From positions 50,426-114,425 of the forward strand of contig CASEWE010000011.1 in assembly GCA_949291555.1 (NCBI GenBank): a DNA stretch of 64,000 nucleotides, given 5' to 3'. This document shows, piece by piece, positions 46,923 to 55,947 of this stretch. The translations under genes and the position numbers were made by a program. The stretch is from an uncultured Bacteroidales bacterium. GTDB taxonomy: Bacteria > Bacteroidota > Bacteroidia > Bacteroidales > P3. The notes beneath the pieces were generated by a model, which saw nothing but the letters and a program-made list of their open reading frames with translations, was not told the origin of the DNA and searched no databases. Within the stretch, counting starts at the first letter, position 1. The number at the start of each line of letters is the position of its first letter.

Positions 46923-48305
46923 ATGAGCACACGACACGCCCAGAAAGGAATCCTGCCGCTCTTTTGCCTGACCCTGCTGATTTTCTTTCCGGGCGTGCCG
47001 CATGCCCAGGGAAGGTTCCTCATTGAAGGGGAAATCCGCGAACGCGGGCTCTATTCGCACGGGTACAGCAGCCTGCTGGGCCCCGACCAGAAAGGCACCT
47101 TTTTCGTAGGCCAGAGAACCCGGCTGAACTTTTCCTATGAAAACCAGCGCTTAGGCTTTTTCGTCCAATTGGAAGACGGCCGCGTCTGGGGCGAAACCGC
47201 CGGGGAAAACTCCCAAGGCTTCGGCATCGGGCAAGCCTATTTCACCTTGGATTTCGGGAAAGGTTTCGGGATGAAAATCGGCCGCATGGCCCTCGAATAC
47301 GAAGACAACCGCTACATCAGCTACTCTTCCTGGGGGGAAATTCCCGACAAGCACGATGCCTTGCTGTTCAATTTCCGAAGCAAAGACCAACGGACACGGA
47401 TAGACCTGCTGGGCTCGTTTTCGAACTCTTCCTTGAATTCCATCCTGAACCCTTACCATCTGGACGACTACTTCAAGTATCTGGCCGTTGCTTACCTCTC
47501 GCATTCGTTCAACCCGGATTTCCGCTGGAGCATCCTCTCTGCCACCCACATGAACGAGGCTTTGGCAGACGACGGGCAAGGAGGGCAAACAAAAGACCCG
47601 TCCCGCCTGAAAGCCATCACCGCCTTGGCCTCCTACTTCGAAATCTGCCCGGAGCGGAAACTTTCGGCCCTGGTCTATGCCTACGGGCAATGGGGGCAAG
47701 AGGCCGACTCCCGCAAACATTCGGCCATGCTGGCTTCGGCCACGCTCACCTACCGGATCATCCCGCAACTGGATTTGAAAGTGTCTTACGACTATCTTTC
47801 AGGAAACAACTACCGGGAAATGATCGAGAACGGCACGGAAGCCACGCATAACCATGCGTTCGACAAATTCCTGGGAAGCACCCACTCTTTCCTGGGCATC
47901 ATGGATTATTTCGGCGGTTCGTCCGATCCCACGCAAGGAACCGGCTTGCACCAGCCCTGCCTGGCCCTCGACTACCGTCCCGCAAAAAACCATGGAATAG
48001 AACTTTCCGCCCGGTATTTCTGGTCCGTGCATCCCTTTTACCAGGACCCGGAAGCCAATTCCCGACCCTCCTTGTACGAATTGGACCGCAACCTCGGCTT
48101 GGAAATGGCCTTGGTCTACAAGTACAAAATCCATCGCGACGTGAAGCTCGAAGCCGGTTACGCTTTCCACACCTCGACCCCGACTTTGGAATTCCTCAAC
48201 GGGATCGCGGCCGGCCGAAGCAAGTTCTCGCAATTCGGCTATGTCATGCTCGAATACAAGCCTGTCCTGTTCGATTCCCACCGGTACGAAAAGAGGAAAA
48301 AATAA
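46923..48305 (+). CDS. Porin-like outer membrane protein (alginate-export type)
   Basis: A 460-residue protein with a signal peptide (about 1-28, ending PHAQG) and a beta-barrel of the alginate export/phosphate-selective porin type: FLIEGEIRERGLYSHGY, VGQRTRLNFSYEN, GKGFGMKIGRMALEYEDNRYI. Alternating hydrophobic strands continue to the C-terminus. Transport substrate is unknown. It follows the FKBP lipoproteins by 34 bases, which may aid its folding. Confidence 0.82.
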   Translation: MSTRHAQKGILPLFCLTLLIFFPGVPHAQGRFLIEGEIRERGLYSHGYSSLLGPDQKGTFFVGQRTRLNFSYENQRLGFFVQLEDGRVWGETAGENSQGFGIGQAYFTLDFGKGFGMKIGRMALEYEDNRYISYSSWGEIPDKHDALLFNFRSKDQRTRIDLLGSFSNSSLNSILNPYHLDDYFKYLAVAYLSHSFNPDFRWSILSATHMNEALADDGQGGQTKDPSRLKAITALASYFEICPERKLSALVYAYGQWGQEADSRKHSAMLASATLTYRIIPQLDLKVSYDYLSGNNYREMIENGTEATHNHAFDKFLGSTHSFLGIMDYFGGSSDPTQGTGLHQPCLALDYRPAKNHGIELSARYFWSVHPFYQDPEANSRPSLYELDRNLGLEMALVYKYKIHRDVKLEAGYAFHTSTPTLEFLNGIAAGRSKFSQFGYVMLEYKPVLFDSHRYEKRKK

Positions 48306-48307
48306 TC

Positions 48308-49342
48308 ATGCCGGAATCTGGGGAGAACGCCTTTCCTTGGGGAACCCGCCGCCGCTTCAATTCTTACGGCGATTTCCTGCGGAAAACCTATGGCTACCGC
48401 ATACAGAAACTTTCCGTCCATGCCGGCTTCACTTGCCCTAACCGCGATGGAAGCAAGGGCCGGGGCGGCTGCGTGTTCTGCAACAACCAAGCCTTCAATC
48501 CCTCCTATTGCGAACCGGGCAAGCCCATTGCCCTCCAATTGGAAGAAGGCAAGCGCTTCCATGCGTGGCGGTACCGGCATGCGCCCCGGTACATGGCCTA
48601 TTTCCAAGCCTTTTCCAACACCTATGCGCCTTTGCCGGTCCTCAAGCGGCTTTACCAGGAAGCCCTTTCCGTACCCGGGGTGGAAGGCATCGCCATCGGA
48701 ACGCGCCCGGATTGCGTGGACGAGGAACTCCTCGATTACCTTCACGAACTTTCAAAAAACCACCTTGTCCATCTGGAAATGGGCATCGAGAGCTGCTATG
48801 ACAAGACCTTGGAATGGATGAACCGGGGACACGATTTCGCCTGCGCCCGGAGAGCCTTTTCCATGGCTGCCGAACGGGGCCTTTCCACCGGGAGCCACCT
48901 TATCCTCGGCCTTCCGGGCGAAAGCCGGGAAGAAGAACTCGACGAAGCCCGGATTCTCTCCTCCCTGCCCATCGGCAACCTCAAGCTGCATCAACTGCAA
49001 ATCATCCGCGATACCCCTTTGGCGGAAGAATATGCCGAAAATCCGGGAAAATTCCATTTCTTCACGCCGGAAAGCTATGTGGATTTCGTCATCGACTTCC
49101 TCGAACGGCTCTCGCCCCGCATCAAAATGGAAAGATTCGCGTCCGAAGCCCCGCCGCGATTCCAAGCCGGGCCTTGTTTCGGGAACCTCCGTTCGGACCA
49201 TCTCCTGCAACGGATAGAAAGAAGGATGGAGGAACGCGGCGCATACCAAGGCCGCCTTGCGGAAGCCAGGCCTCAAAACCCGGGGAAGGTTCCAACTGCG
49301 GAATGCGATCGAGAACGTCCGGGAGCGTTCGAGAATAGTTGA
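48308..49342 (+). CDS. Radical SAM protein of the YhcC/TIGR01212 family
   Basis: A 344-residue radical SAM enzyme starting 2 bases after the porin gene. The family motif CPNRDGSKGRGGCVFC holds the cluster cysteines (C x7 C pattern with CxxC), and IGTRPDCVDEELLDYL, LEMGIESCYDKTLEWMNRGHD, GLPGESREEELDEARIL and LKLHQLQIIRDTPLA fit TIGR01212. The reaction is not well known. The last 30 residues are low in conservation. Confidence 0.9.
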   Translation: MPESGENAFPWGTRRRFNSYGDFLRKTYGYRIQKLSVHAGFTCPNRDGSKGRGGCVFCNNQAFNPSYCEPGKPIALQLEEGKRFHAWRYRHAPRYMAYFQAFSNTYAPLPVLKRLYQEALSVPGVEGIAIGTRPDCVDEELLDYLHELSKNHLVHLEMGIESCYDKTLEWMNRGHDFACARRAFSMAAERGLSTGSHLILGLPGESREEELDEARILSSLPIGNLKLHQLQIIRDTPLAEEYAENPGKFHFFTPESYVDFVIDFLERLSPRIKMERFASEAPPRFQAGPCFGNLRSDHLLQRIERRMEERGAYQGRLAEARPQNPGKVPTAECDRERPGAFENS

Positions 49343-49515
49343 ACACCGACAGCCGGAATCACGGCCGCCATGCAGGCGGGAAACATAACGGGGCACCGGG
49401 AAGCCGCGCCTCGGCGAAGCCGGTACCGCAAGACCGGTCCGATGCATGGAAACCCGATGGAAACCCGGTAGCAGAAAACCGATAGGAATCCGGGCGGAAC
49501 CCGGGAGGCGGCATC

Positions 49516-50301
49516 TCAATTGAACGCGCCCGAAAGGTATTTCCGGGTCTGTTCCTCGCGGGGATCCTCAAAAAATTCGCGAGCCGGGCGCATTTCGATC
49601 ACCTCTCCCATGTACATGAAAATCACATAATCGGCAATGCGCCGGGCCTGCCGAAGCACATGGGTCACCATCACCAACGTGTAGTCGCGCGCCAAGGCTG
49701 AAAATTGCTTCTCGATGGCCTCGCTGCTGACCGGATCCAAGGCCGATGTGGGTTCGTCGGCCAGGATTATGTCGGGATTGACCGCCAGGCCCCGGGCCAA
49801 GCAAAGCCGCTGCTGCTGCCCGATCGACAAGCGGACCGCCGGCGAGCGCAAACGGTCTTTCACTTCATCCCAAAGGTTCACCTGACGCAAGTAATGCTCC
49901 ACCAATTCATTGAGCTCCGCCCGGGAATACTTTCCCCGCAACTTGAGCCCGTAGGCGATGTTGTTGTAGATGTTCATCGGCAGCGGGAACGGCCGCTGGG
50001 AAAGCAAGCCCATGCGCCGGCGCAAAGCCACGATATCGGTCTTGGAACCGAAAACAGCCTGATCCCCGATATAGATGTTCCCCGTGACCCGTATGTCGGG
50101 CGTAAGGTCGGTAAGGCGGTTCATGCACTTGAGCAAGGTGGTTTTCCCGCAACCGGAAGGCCCCAGGATGACCGTGAGGCGGTTCTTGGGTATCTCGATA
50201 TTTATATTCTTCAGGATATGCGTCTTGCCGGCATACAAATCCAGGTTTTCAACCTTGATGGCGCTTTTTTCTTGCAATTGTTCCATAGGATATTGTTCCA
50301 T
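49516..50301 (-). CDS. pstB: Phosphate ABC transporter ATP-binding protein
   Basis: ATPase of the high-affinity phosphate importer. The 261-residue protein has Walker A GPSGCGKTT, signature LSIGQQQRLCLARGLA (Ile in place of the second Gly of LSGGQ), Walker B ILADEPTSALD and the switch His in MVTHVLRQA. Start ATG 50301, with ATG 50286 (MEQLQEK) as alternative. Last gene of pstSCAB; no phoU follows. Confidence 0.95.
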   Translation of the reverse strand: MEQYPMEQLQEKSAIKVENLDLYAGKTHILKNINIEIPKNRLTVILGPSGCGKTTLLKCMNRLTDLTPDIRVTGNIYIGDQAVFGSKTDIVALRRRMGLLSQRPFPLPMNIYNNIAYGLKLRGKYSRAELNELVEHYLRQVNLWDEVKDRLRSPAVRLSIGQQQRLCLARGLAVNPDIILADEPTSALDPVSSEAIEKQFSALARDYTLVMVTHVLRQARRIADYVIFMYMGEVIEMRPAREFFEDPREEQTRKYLSGAFN

Positions 50302-50324
50302 AGGATTAAGATTCCTTCCAACCC

Positions 50325-51245
50325 TCAAAAAATCCGGTATTTCTGGTAATGCTTGGAAATATAACGGGAAAGCAGGCTGATGCACAATATTATCAATGTC
50401 AGGATGAACGCTGCCGAGTAAGCTTTTTCCTGCGCGGCCGCGCTGGGCGAATTGATCAGGTTGAAAATCGTTACCGGCAAGGTGGAAGCCGTATCCATCA
50501 GGCTTCCGGGTATACGCGCATTGTCGCCTGTCACGTACAAGACCGAGGCGGCATCGCCGATAGCCCTCCCGAAAGAAAGCAGCACGGCGGTCACGATTCC
50601 GGGAAAACACTGGCGCATGTAAACCTTGTACGACAATTCCGAACGGGTCGACCCCATGGAAAGGACGCTTTCGGACAAACCTACAGGAACGGTCTTCATC
50701 ACTTCGTCGATAGCCCGGATCATGATCGGCAACACGAACAAGGAAACCGTGATGATACCGGCCAGAAGCGATGCTTTTATGCCGAGGAAGACCATCAGGC
50801 TCATGCCCAAAGCCCCGTAAATGATAGAAGGCACGCCCCACACCAAATCGAGCAGGAAACGGGCCGTATGCAGCAAACGCGGGTATTTGACCATGTAAAC
50901 GTTCATGCAGAGGGCGCAAGCCAGGCCGACCACCAAGGCCAGCAGCGTGGAACTGAGCGCCAGGTAAAGCGAGCCCACGATAGCGTTGCGTATGCCGCCC
51001 GGGTCGCCTATCGAAATGAACGTGCCGGCCTTGGTATCTTCGGTGAGCATGGTCCAGTGGAAAGCCGAAATGCCTTTGTAGAAAATCGAAACCAGGATAA
51101 TGCCCATCACGCCCACAATCAGGATCGAAGCGATGTTCATGCAAGCCCGTACCGCAACCTCCTGGGCCAGTTTCCGTCCTGTCCGGGCCGGTTTCTCGTG
51201 GCTTTTCACCATCAGCCGCATCTTCAAGTTCTCTTCCCTGTCCAT
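50325..51245 (-). CDS. pstA: Phosphate ABC transporter permease PstA
   Basis: A 306-residue inner membrane permease with six probable helices. The EAA-type loop LSESVLSMGSTRSELSYKVYMRQCFPGIVTAVLLSFGRAIGDAAS (key parts SMGSTR and GRAIGDA) marks the site that contacts PstB. Lies 23 bases upstream of pstB and 15 bases downstream of pstC. Confidence 0.93.
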   Translation of the reverse strand: MDREENLKMRLMVKSHEKPARTGRKLAQEVAVRACMNIASILIVGVMGIILVSIFYKGISAFHWTMLTEDTKAGTFISIGDPGGIRNAIVGSLYLALSSTLLALVVGLACALCMNVYMVKYPRLLHTARFLLDLVWGVPSIIYGALGMSLMVFLGIKASLLAGIITVSLFVLPIMIRAIDEVMKTVPVGLSESVLSMGSTRSELSYKVYMRQCFPGIVTAVLLSFGRAIGDAASVLYVTGDNARIPGSLMDTASTLPVTIFNLINSPSAAAQEKAYSAAFILTLIILCISLLSRYISKHYQKYRIF

Positions 51246-51260
51246 ATACCTTCCTCCCTG

Positions 51261-52154
51261 CTAATATTTCTCAGCTTTGACGATGAACCACCTCAAGGCC
51301 GCATTGAAAATCAGCACGACCACGAACAGGAGCAATGCGGCGAACATCAGCGCGCTTTCTATCTGCGGCACGGAGCCCAATTCCCCGTACAAATTGGCAA
51401 TCAAGGCCGGAAGCGGGTAACCGGGCTGGAAAAGGCCGGTCGGGACTTGGGCCACGTTCCCCACCACCATCAGCACGGCCATCGTTTCCCCGAAAGCCCG
51501 GGCGAATCCGAATCCGAAAGCGGCCAAGACTCCCGGCAACGCCTTGCGGTTGAGCACATCGCGGATCACCTCCCAACGCGTGGCTCCCAAGGAAAGGGAA
51601 ACCTCGGTCAATTCCTTCGGAATCGTCCGGTAGATTTCGATCAGGATATTGAGAATAAACGGAATAACCATGATAGCCAGCACGATGCCTCCGGAAAGGA
51701 TGCTGAAGCCGGTGGTCTGCACCCCGAAAACCGGCGCAATGACCTTGCTCACGAAAGGCACCACGAAAATCATGCCCCACACGCCGTACACCACCGAAGG
51801 AATCCCGGCCAGGATGTCGATAGCCGTGGTCACCAAGCCCGCGGTCTTCCGGGGGGCGTACTGGGTAATATGGATAGCGGAAAGCAGGCAGATCGGCGCC
51901 GTGATGACCATAGCCACGAGGGTCACGTACAAGGAACCGACTATGAACGACTTGAACCCGAACTTGCCTTCCCCTGTATTCCATTCCGAAGAAAACAAGA
52001 GGTCTCCCAAGGAATTATCGCGGAAAAGCAATTCCGATTTGAATGCCAACCCGAAAAACAGCACGAATGGCAAAAGCAGGACAAGGCCCATGGCCATATA
52101 AGTAAGAATCGTGATGACGCGATCCCGGGTTCTGCGGTTGCTGGAGATGTTCAT
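51261..52154 (-). CDS. pstC: Phosphate ABC transporter permease PstC
   Basis: A 297-residue inner membrane permease. AGIPSVVYGVWGM and the loop LSLGATRWEVIRDVLNRKALPGVLAAFGFGFARAFGETMAV (key parts GATRWE and ARAFGET) are typical of PstC. Pairs with PstA. It starts 17 bases after pstS. Confidence 0.93.
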   Translation of the reverse strand: MNISSNRRTRDRVITILTYMAMGLVLLLPFVLFFGLAFKSELLFRDNSLGDLLFSSEWNTGEGKFGFKSFIVGSLYVTLVAMVITAPICLLSAIHITQYAPRKTAGLVTTAIDILAGIPSVVYGVWGMIFVVPFVSKVIAPVFGVQTTGFSILSGGIVLAIMVIPFILNILIEIYRTIPKELTEVSLSLGATRWEVIRDVLNRKALPGVLAAFGFGFARAFGETMAVLMVVGNVAQVPTGLFQPGYPLPALIANLYGELGSVPQIESALMFAALLLFVVVLIFNAALRWFIVKAEKY

Positions 52155-52171
52155 GGGATTCCCGGTTGGAT

Positions 52172-53206
52172 TCAGTCGGCAAGCGGCATCTGCGCCAAAG
52201 CGGTATCGGGAACAGCGGGTTCTTCATCCTCTTCCATCCCCAGTTTTTCCAATTGGAGGGCGCAAATCTCCTCCGGAAGCGCCACATAGCCGCCCACTTT
52301 CACATGCGATTGCCCCTTCGTGAGGATATAACGGGCAAAAGCCTTGGCGGCAGGGTTCTTCGGCACGCCCTTGCTCGACAAATAAAGGTTGCGGGCAGGC
52401 GGAGCCGGATAACGGTTGTGTCCGATAGCGTCCGACAACGAATCCAGATCGGAATAGAATTGCTCGGAAGCATCCACCTTCCCGTCGGCATTGATGTCCA
52501 ACGGCAAAATTCCCAGCCCTTCTATCGGCTTCCGGGTCTTGAGGTCGTAAGCAAAGCCTAAATTGTTGTAGCCGATCCCGTACAAGTCTTTCTGCACGGT
52601 GGAGGCCATGCCCGGATCGCCGTTGACGCCGATTCCCTTGAGGTTATCCTGATGCCCGCCCAGATAGGCGGCAAAGGTTTCGGCCGCCCCGCAGGCGTCC
52701 GAACGGGTGTAAACGCTGATGGCTTCATCCGGCGCGGCGGGAAAATCGGGATAAAGCTGGTTCCAGCGCTTGATTTCCCCCGAAATGAAAATCTTGTACA
52801 GTTGTTCCCGGGTCAGCCCCCGCTTGAGGACTTCGGGATAGACCGGATTGCCGGGATTGATCGTGGGCACCACCGCATCGCGGGCCACGGCGATGAACCA
52901 AGCCCCCTTGTCGATTTCAGCCTGCTTTATCTCGCGCGAAATCATGCCGAAGTCTACCATGTCGTTCAACGCATCGGTCATGCCTTTCCCGGCTCCTCCC
53001 CCCGATATATTGACCGTCACGCCCGGATTGGCTTCCTGGAATTCTTCCGCCCAAAGCAGGCACATGGGATAGAGGGCGAACGCGCCCGATATGTTCACTT
53101 CCCCTTGAAGGGATCCCGAATCCGAACCCTTGCCGGTTCCCCGGGATTTGCAGGAACCGAGCAGAACCGCCAGACCCAAGGCAAAAAAACAAAGACTTCT
53201 TTTCAT
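52172..53206 (-). CDS. pstS: Phosphate-binding lipoprotein PstS
   Basis: Captures phosphate and hands it to PstCA. The 344-residue protein has a lipobox (LLGSC, Cys near 19), then INISGAFALYP-like start (VNISGAFALYPMC), NISGGGAGKGMTDAL and YTRSDACGAAETFAAYLGG, the phosphate-binding elements of the family. ATG 53206 gives a good signal peptide. A TACTTTTG -7 box lies 36 bases upstream; no PhoB-type box was recognised. Confidence 0.93.
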   Translation of the reverse strand: MKRSLCFFALGLAVLLGSCKSRGTGKGSDSGSLQGEVNISGAFALYPMCLLWAEEFQEANPGVTVNISGGGAGKGMTDALNDMVDFGMISREIKQAEIDKGAWFIAVARDAVVPTINPGNPVYPEVLKRGLTREQLYKIFISGEIKRWNQLYPDFPAAPDEAISVYTRSDACGAAETFAAYLGGHQDNLKGIGVNGDPGMASTVQKDLYGIGYNNLGFAYDLKTRKPIEGLGILPLDINADGKVDASEQFYSDLDSLSDAIGHNRYPAPPARNLYLSSKGVPKNPAAKAFARYILTKGQSHVKVGGYVALPEEICALQLEKLGMEEDEEPAVPDTALAQMPLAD

Positions 53207-53241
53207 GGTCATTCCTTTTTCATGCACACTTGCAAAACAGG

Positions 53242-53249
53242 CAAAAGTA
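53242..53249 (-). promoter_or_regulatory. -7 promoter box of pstSCAB
   Basis: Minus strand TACTTTTG fits TAnnTTTG, 36 bases before the pstS ATG. The -33 region lacks a clear TTG, which would suit an activator-dependent promoter. Confidence 0.55.
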
Positions 53250-53331
53250 AGAAAAAACAAGGACACGGGAATCGACGGCGATCCATGAGGAGAAGGCATC
53301 GTGACGGAATGCCGCAGGGCAAAAAAACACC

Positions 53332-53339
53332 TACCTTTG
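53332..53339 (+). promoter_or_regulatory. -7 promoter box of cinA
   Basis: TACCTTTG, 22 bases before the cinA ATG, exact match to TAnnTTTG. It is divergent from the pstS promoter. Confidence 0.55.
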
Positions 53340-53361
53340 CCCCGACAGAAAGGGAAAAGAC

Positions 53362-54636
53362 ATGAAAGCTGCCATCCTTACGATCGGCGATGAAATCCTG
53401 CTGGGGCAAATCACCGACACGAACAGCGCCTCCATAGCCCGCTCGCTTGCCTCTTCAGGCATCCGGATAGCCACCATGCTCAGCGTGGCCGATTCCGCGA
53501 CCGCTATCGTCCAAGCCCTCGAAAGCTTGTTCGCCGGACACGATCTGGTCCTGGCCACCGGAGGGCTCGGCCCCACCAAAGACGACCTCACGAAAAAAGT
53601 CCTGGCCGATTATTTCGACGATTCCTTGGTTTTCCACGACCAAACTTTCCGGCAAATAGAAAAGCTGCTTGCCTTGCGGGGCGTTCCCATGAACCCGCTC
53701 AACCGGAACCAAGCCCTCCTGCCGTCCAAAGCCCGCATCCTTCCCAACCGGAAAGGGACGGCGGCGGGGATGTGGTTCGAACGGGAAGGGAAAATCCTGA
53801 TTGCCTTGCCCGGAGTCCCCTTCGAAATGGAACACCTCATGCAAGAGCAGGTGCTGCCGCTCCTGAAGGAACGTTTCCCCGGAACAGCCTTGTCGTACCG
53901 CTTGCTCCAAGTATCCAACACCGCGGAATCGGTCTTGGCCGAAAAACTCGACGATTTCGAAAAAAGCCTTCCCGATGGCCTGCGCTTGGCCTACCTCCCC
54001 TCGCCGGGAATCGTCAAATTACGGCTCACGGCCAACCAGCAGGCCCAAGAGCGGCTGGACCCGTTTTTCGAGCAGCTCTGCCTGTTGCTCCGGGCGTTCT
54101 CTTTCCGTTTTGCCGTCATCTCCGCCCCGGAAGAAAACTTGAAAACCGAGGAAAAAATAGGCCTCCTGCTGGGAAACGGCAGCCTGAGCCTTTCCACAGC
54201 CGAAAGCTGCACGGGCGGTGAAATCGCCCGCCTCCTTGTTTCCGTTGCCGGAAGCTCCCGCTATTTCAAAGGCGGAATCGTAGCCTACAGCAATGCCGTC
54301 AAGGAAAAAATCTTAGGGGTGGACAGCCCTATCCTTGCGCGATACGGGGCCGTAAGCGAACCTGTCGTCCGGGCCATGGCGCTTTCGGCACGGCAATTGT
54401 TCCAGTCCGACTACGCCCTTGCCACATCCGGCATAGCCGGGCCGGGCGGAGGCAGCGAAGAAAAGCCGGTAGGCACGGTTTGGATCGGCCTGGCTTCGCC
54501 TTCCGGATGCCAAGCCCGATGTTTCCATTTCGCCTCCGACCGCCAGCGGAACATTGCCCAGGCAGCGTCCGCCGCTTTGGAGTGGCTCTGGACAGAATTG
54601 CTCGAACAGTCCCCCTCTTCCCCGCAAAACCCGTAA
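53362..54636 (+). CDS. cinA: CinA family protein (nicotinamide-nucleotide amidohydrolase)
   Basis: A 424-residue two-domain protein. N-terminal molybdopterin-binding-like domain (ILTIGDEILLGQITDTNS, ATGGLGPTKDD, LPGVPFEMEHLM) and C-terminal amidohydrolase domain (STAESCTGGEIARLL, GGIVAYSNAVKEKILGV, SGIAGPGGGSEEKPVGTVWIG). Together they recycle pyridine nucleotides. In transformable bacteria it is called a competence-damage protein; dprA is elsewhere in this window. Confidence 0.95.
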   Translation: MKAAILTIGDEILLGQITDTNSASIARSLASSGIRIATMLSVADSATAIVQALESLFAGHDLVLATGGLGPTKDDLTKKVLADYFDDSLVFHDQTFRQIEKLLALRGVPMNPLNRNQALLPSKARILPNRKGTAAGMWFEREGKILIALPGVPFEMEHLMQEQVLPLLKERFPGTALSYRLLQVSNTAESVLAEKLDDFEKSLPDGLRLAYLPSPGIVKLRLTANQQAQERLDPFFEQLCLLLRAFSFRFAVISAPEENLKTEEKIGLLLGNGSLSLSTAESCTGGEIARLLVSVAGSSRYFKGGIVAYSNAVKEKILGVDSPILARYGAVSEPVVRAMALSARQLFQSDYALATSGIAGPGGGSEEKPVGTVWIGLASPSGCQARCFHFASDRQRNIAQAASAALEWLWTELLEQSPSSPQNP

Positions 54637-54970
54637 CTTGCAATCGATGAACCTTACCGGGGAACGGGAAAGACAGAAGTTCCGGACTTACTCCGCTCAA
54701 CAACGGCAAACGTCCTGTCATAGGCCCGGCAACGCCAAGCCCGCCTGTTCCCTTTCCGCCGCCATGCCGTTGAAAACGCGCACATCCTCCGATACACGCA
54801 TTCTTCCTGAAATCCTCTCCTTCCTGGAATCCTTCCCCGGCGGCAACGGTTTCCGAAAGGCCGCGCACATCCAAGTGAAAAAGACAGCCCTTTCGCGGGC
54901 CGCAAGCCCGGAGCCGCAAGCATCGGATCTCGGGACGATCCGATGCCCGCCCCTGCCGGTGCAGGCAATA
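54637..54970. other. Intergenic region between cinA and tRNA-Ala
   Basis: No gene is supported. GCATCGGATC (54920-54929) and GATCCGATGC (54937-54946) form a perfect 10-base hairpin with a 7-base loop; it could serve as the cinA terminator, but no T run follows. Confidence 0.45.
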
Positions 54971-55000
54971 AAAAAGCGGGAACCCGGAGGCCCCCGCTTT
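54971..55000 (-). terminator. Terminator after tRNA-Ala
   Basis: AAAAGCGGG (54971-54979) pairs with CCCGCTTTT (54992-55000). On the minus strand the 3' arm ends in a T run, 44 bases past the tRNA. It may also work for plus-strand transcripts from cinA. Confidence 0.75.
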
Positions 55001-55043
55001 TAGTCCCTTACCTTAGTATCTATTTGATTGATTGGATGTTTTG

Positions 55044-55116
55044 TGGAGCATATGGGACTCGAACCCACTACCTTTTGATTGCGAACCAAACGCTCTACCA
55101 GATGAGCTAATGCCCC
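55044..55116 (-). tRNA. tRNA-Ala (anticodon CGC)
   Basis: Acceptor GGGGCAT pairs with ATGCTCC and gives the G3-U70 pair that marks alanine tRNAs. The anticodon loop TTCGCAA lies between TTTGG and TCAAA, so the anticodon is CGC, reading GCG. T arm is GTGGG-TTCGAGT-CCCAT. CCA is not encoded (next bases CAA). Confidence 0.93.
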
Positions 55117-55253
55117 ATGTCTTGCAAAAGGAGGCGTCCTCCCCTTGCTTTCCCGACTTTCAGAAGTTCTTGGAACCGCAATGCCGCTCCTTCCTCGCTG
55201 AAAAGGGGAAAGATGCCCCTCAACGCCGCCCCTCCTGAAACCGTTTCGGGCTG

Positions 55254-55261
55254 CAAAGATA
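55254..55261 (-). promoter_or_regulatory. Possible promoter of tRNA-Ala
   Basis: TATCTTTG on the minus strand, 138 bases upstream of the tRNA. TTG is 27 bases further, longer than usual. Two near copies, TATCTTTA and ATCTTTTC, lie just upstream. The long distance to the tRNA makes this uncertain. Confidence 0.4.
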
Positions 55262-55404
55262 CGAAAAGATAAAGATACTCCATCCTTGCAAGCCGATTTC
55301 TCCGAAAAGTTTTTCACAAAGGACGCTTCCCCCGCCTTCCGTCCGCCTCCGGATGCAGGGGATGGAATGCCGGACAAACCTGAAGCGTTCCTTTCGGAAA
55401 TGCC

Positions 55405-55683
55405 TTACTCGTACTGGAAGCGCCGCTTCACGGATTCGGAAATCGCCTGCATTTGCGGGACTATGCGCGTAAAATGCGCTTGCTGCCCATGCAAGGAAAG
55501 CGATTCCTGGTTTTCCCACTCTTCCCAGAGCGCTATGCGGCAAGGATCCTCGGGATGCAGGTAATACTGGTACCGAAGGCAACCTTTGTCGTTGGCCGAC
55601 GCCTTGGCCAATTCGGCAATCAGTTCCCGGAAACGCATTTCCTCTCCCGCCTTGATGCGGTATTCGATGTTCAACGTTATCAT
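55405..55683 (-). CDS. ABM-domain monooxygenase-like protein
   Basis: A 92-residue protein of the antibiotic biosynthesis monooxygenase/quinol monooxygenase fold: ITLNIEYRIKAGEEMRFRELIAEL, then GCLRYQYYLHPEDPCRIALWEEWENQESL (key parts CLRYQYY and LWEEW). Substrate unknown; such proteins often act as dimers in redox stress. It follows the MFS gene on the same strand after 264 bases with no visible feature. Confidence 0.88.
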   Translation of the reverse strand: MITLNIEYRIKAGEEMRFRELIAELAKASANDKGCLRYQYYLHPEDPCRIALWEEWENQESLSLHGQQAHFTRIVPQMQAISESVKRRFQYE

Positions 55684-55947
55684 GGCTCAGCCTTGTTCCT
55701 TTTTATTACACCCATACAAATTACGGCAATCAATCCCGTTCTCCTCGTCTTGGCGGTCCGTCCCGATCCGCGTCCGGCCTCGCTTTCCCATCCTGTCCCG
55801 CCAATCCTGTTGCCCTTCCGCTTTTGCCTTTTACCGTCCGAATCGCGGCGACAAGGGCATCGAAAGAGATCCTTTGTCCTCCGCTTTAACCGTCCAGCTT
55901 CCCGATCCGAACCCGTGCCGGCCGTGGACAACCTGCCACGCGGAATG

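Noticed and set aside
50349..52289. 646-residue plus-strand open frame
   Set aside because: Lies antisense to pstA and pstC; rich in His, Gln and Arg as expected from reverse reading of membrane protein genes.
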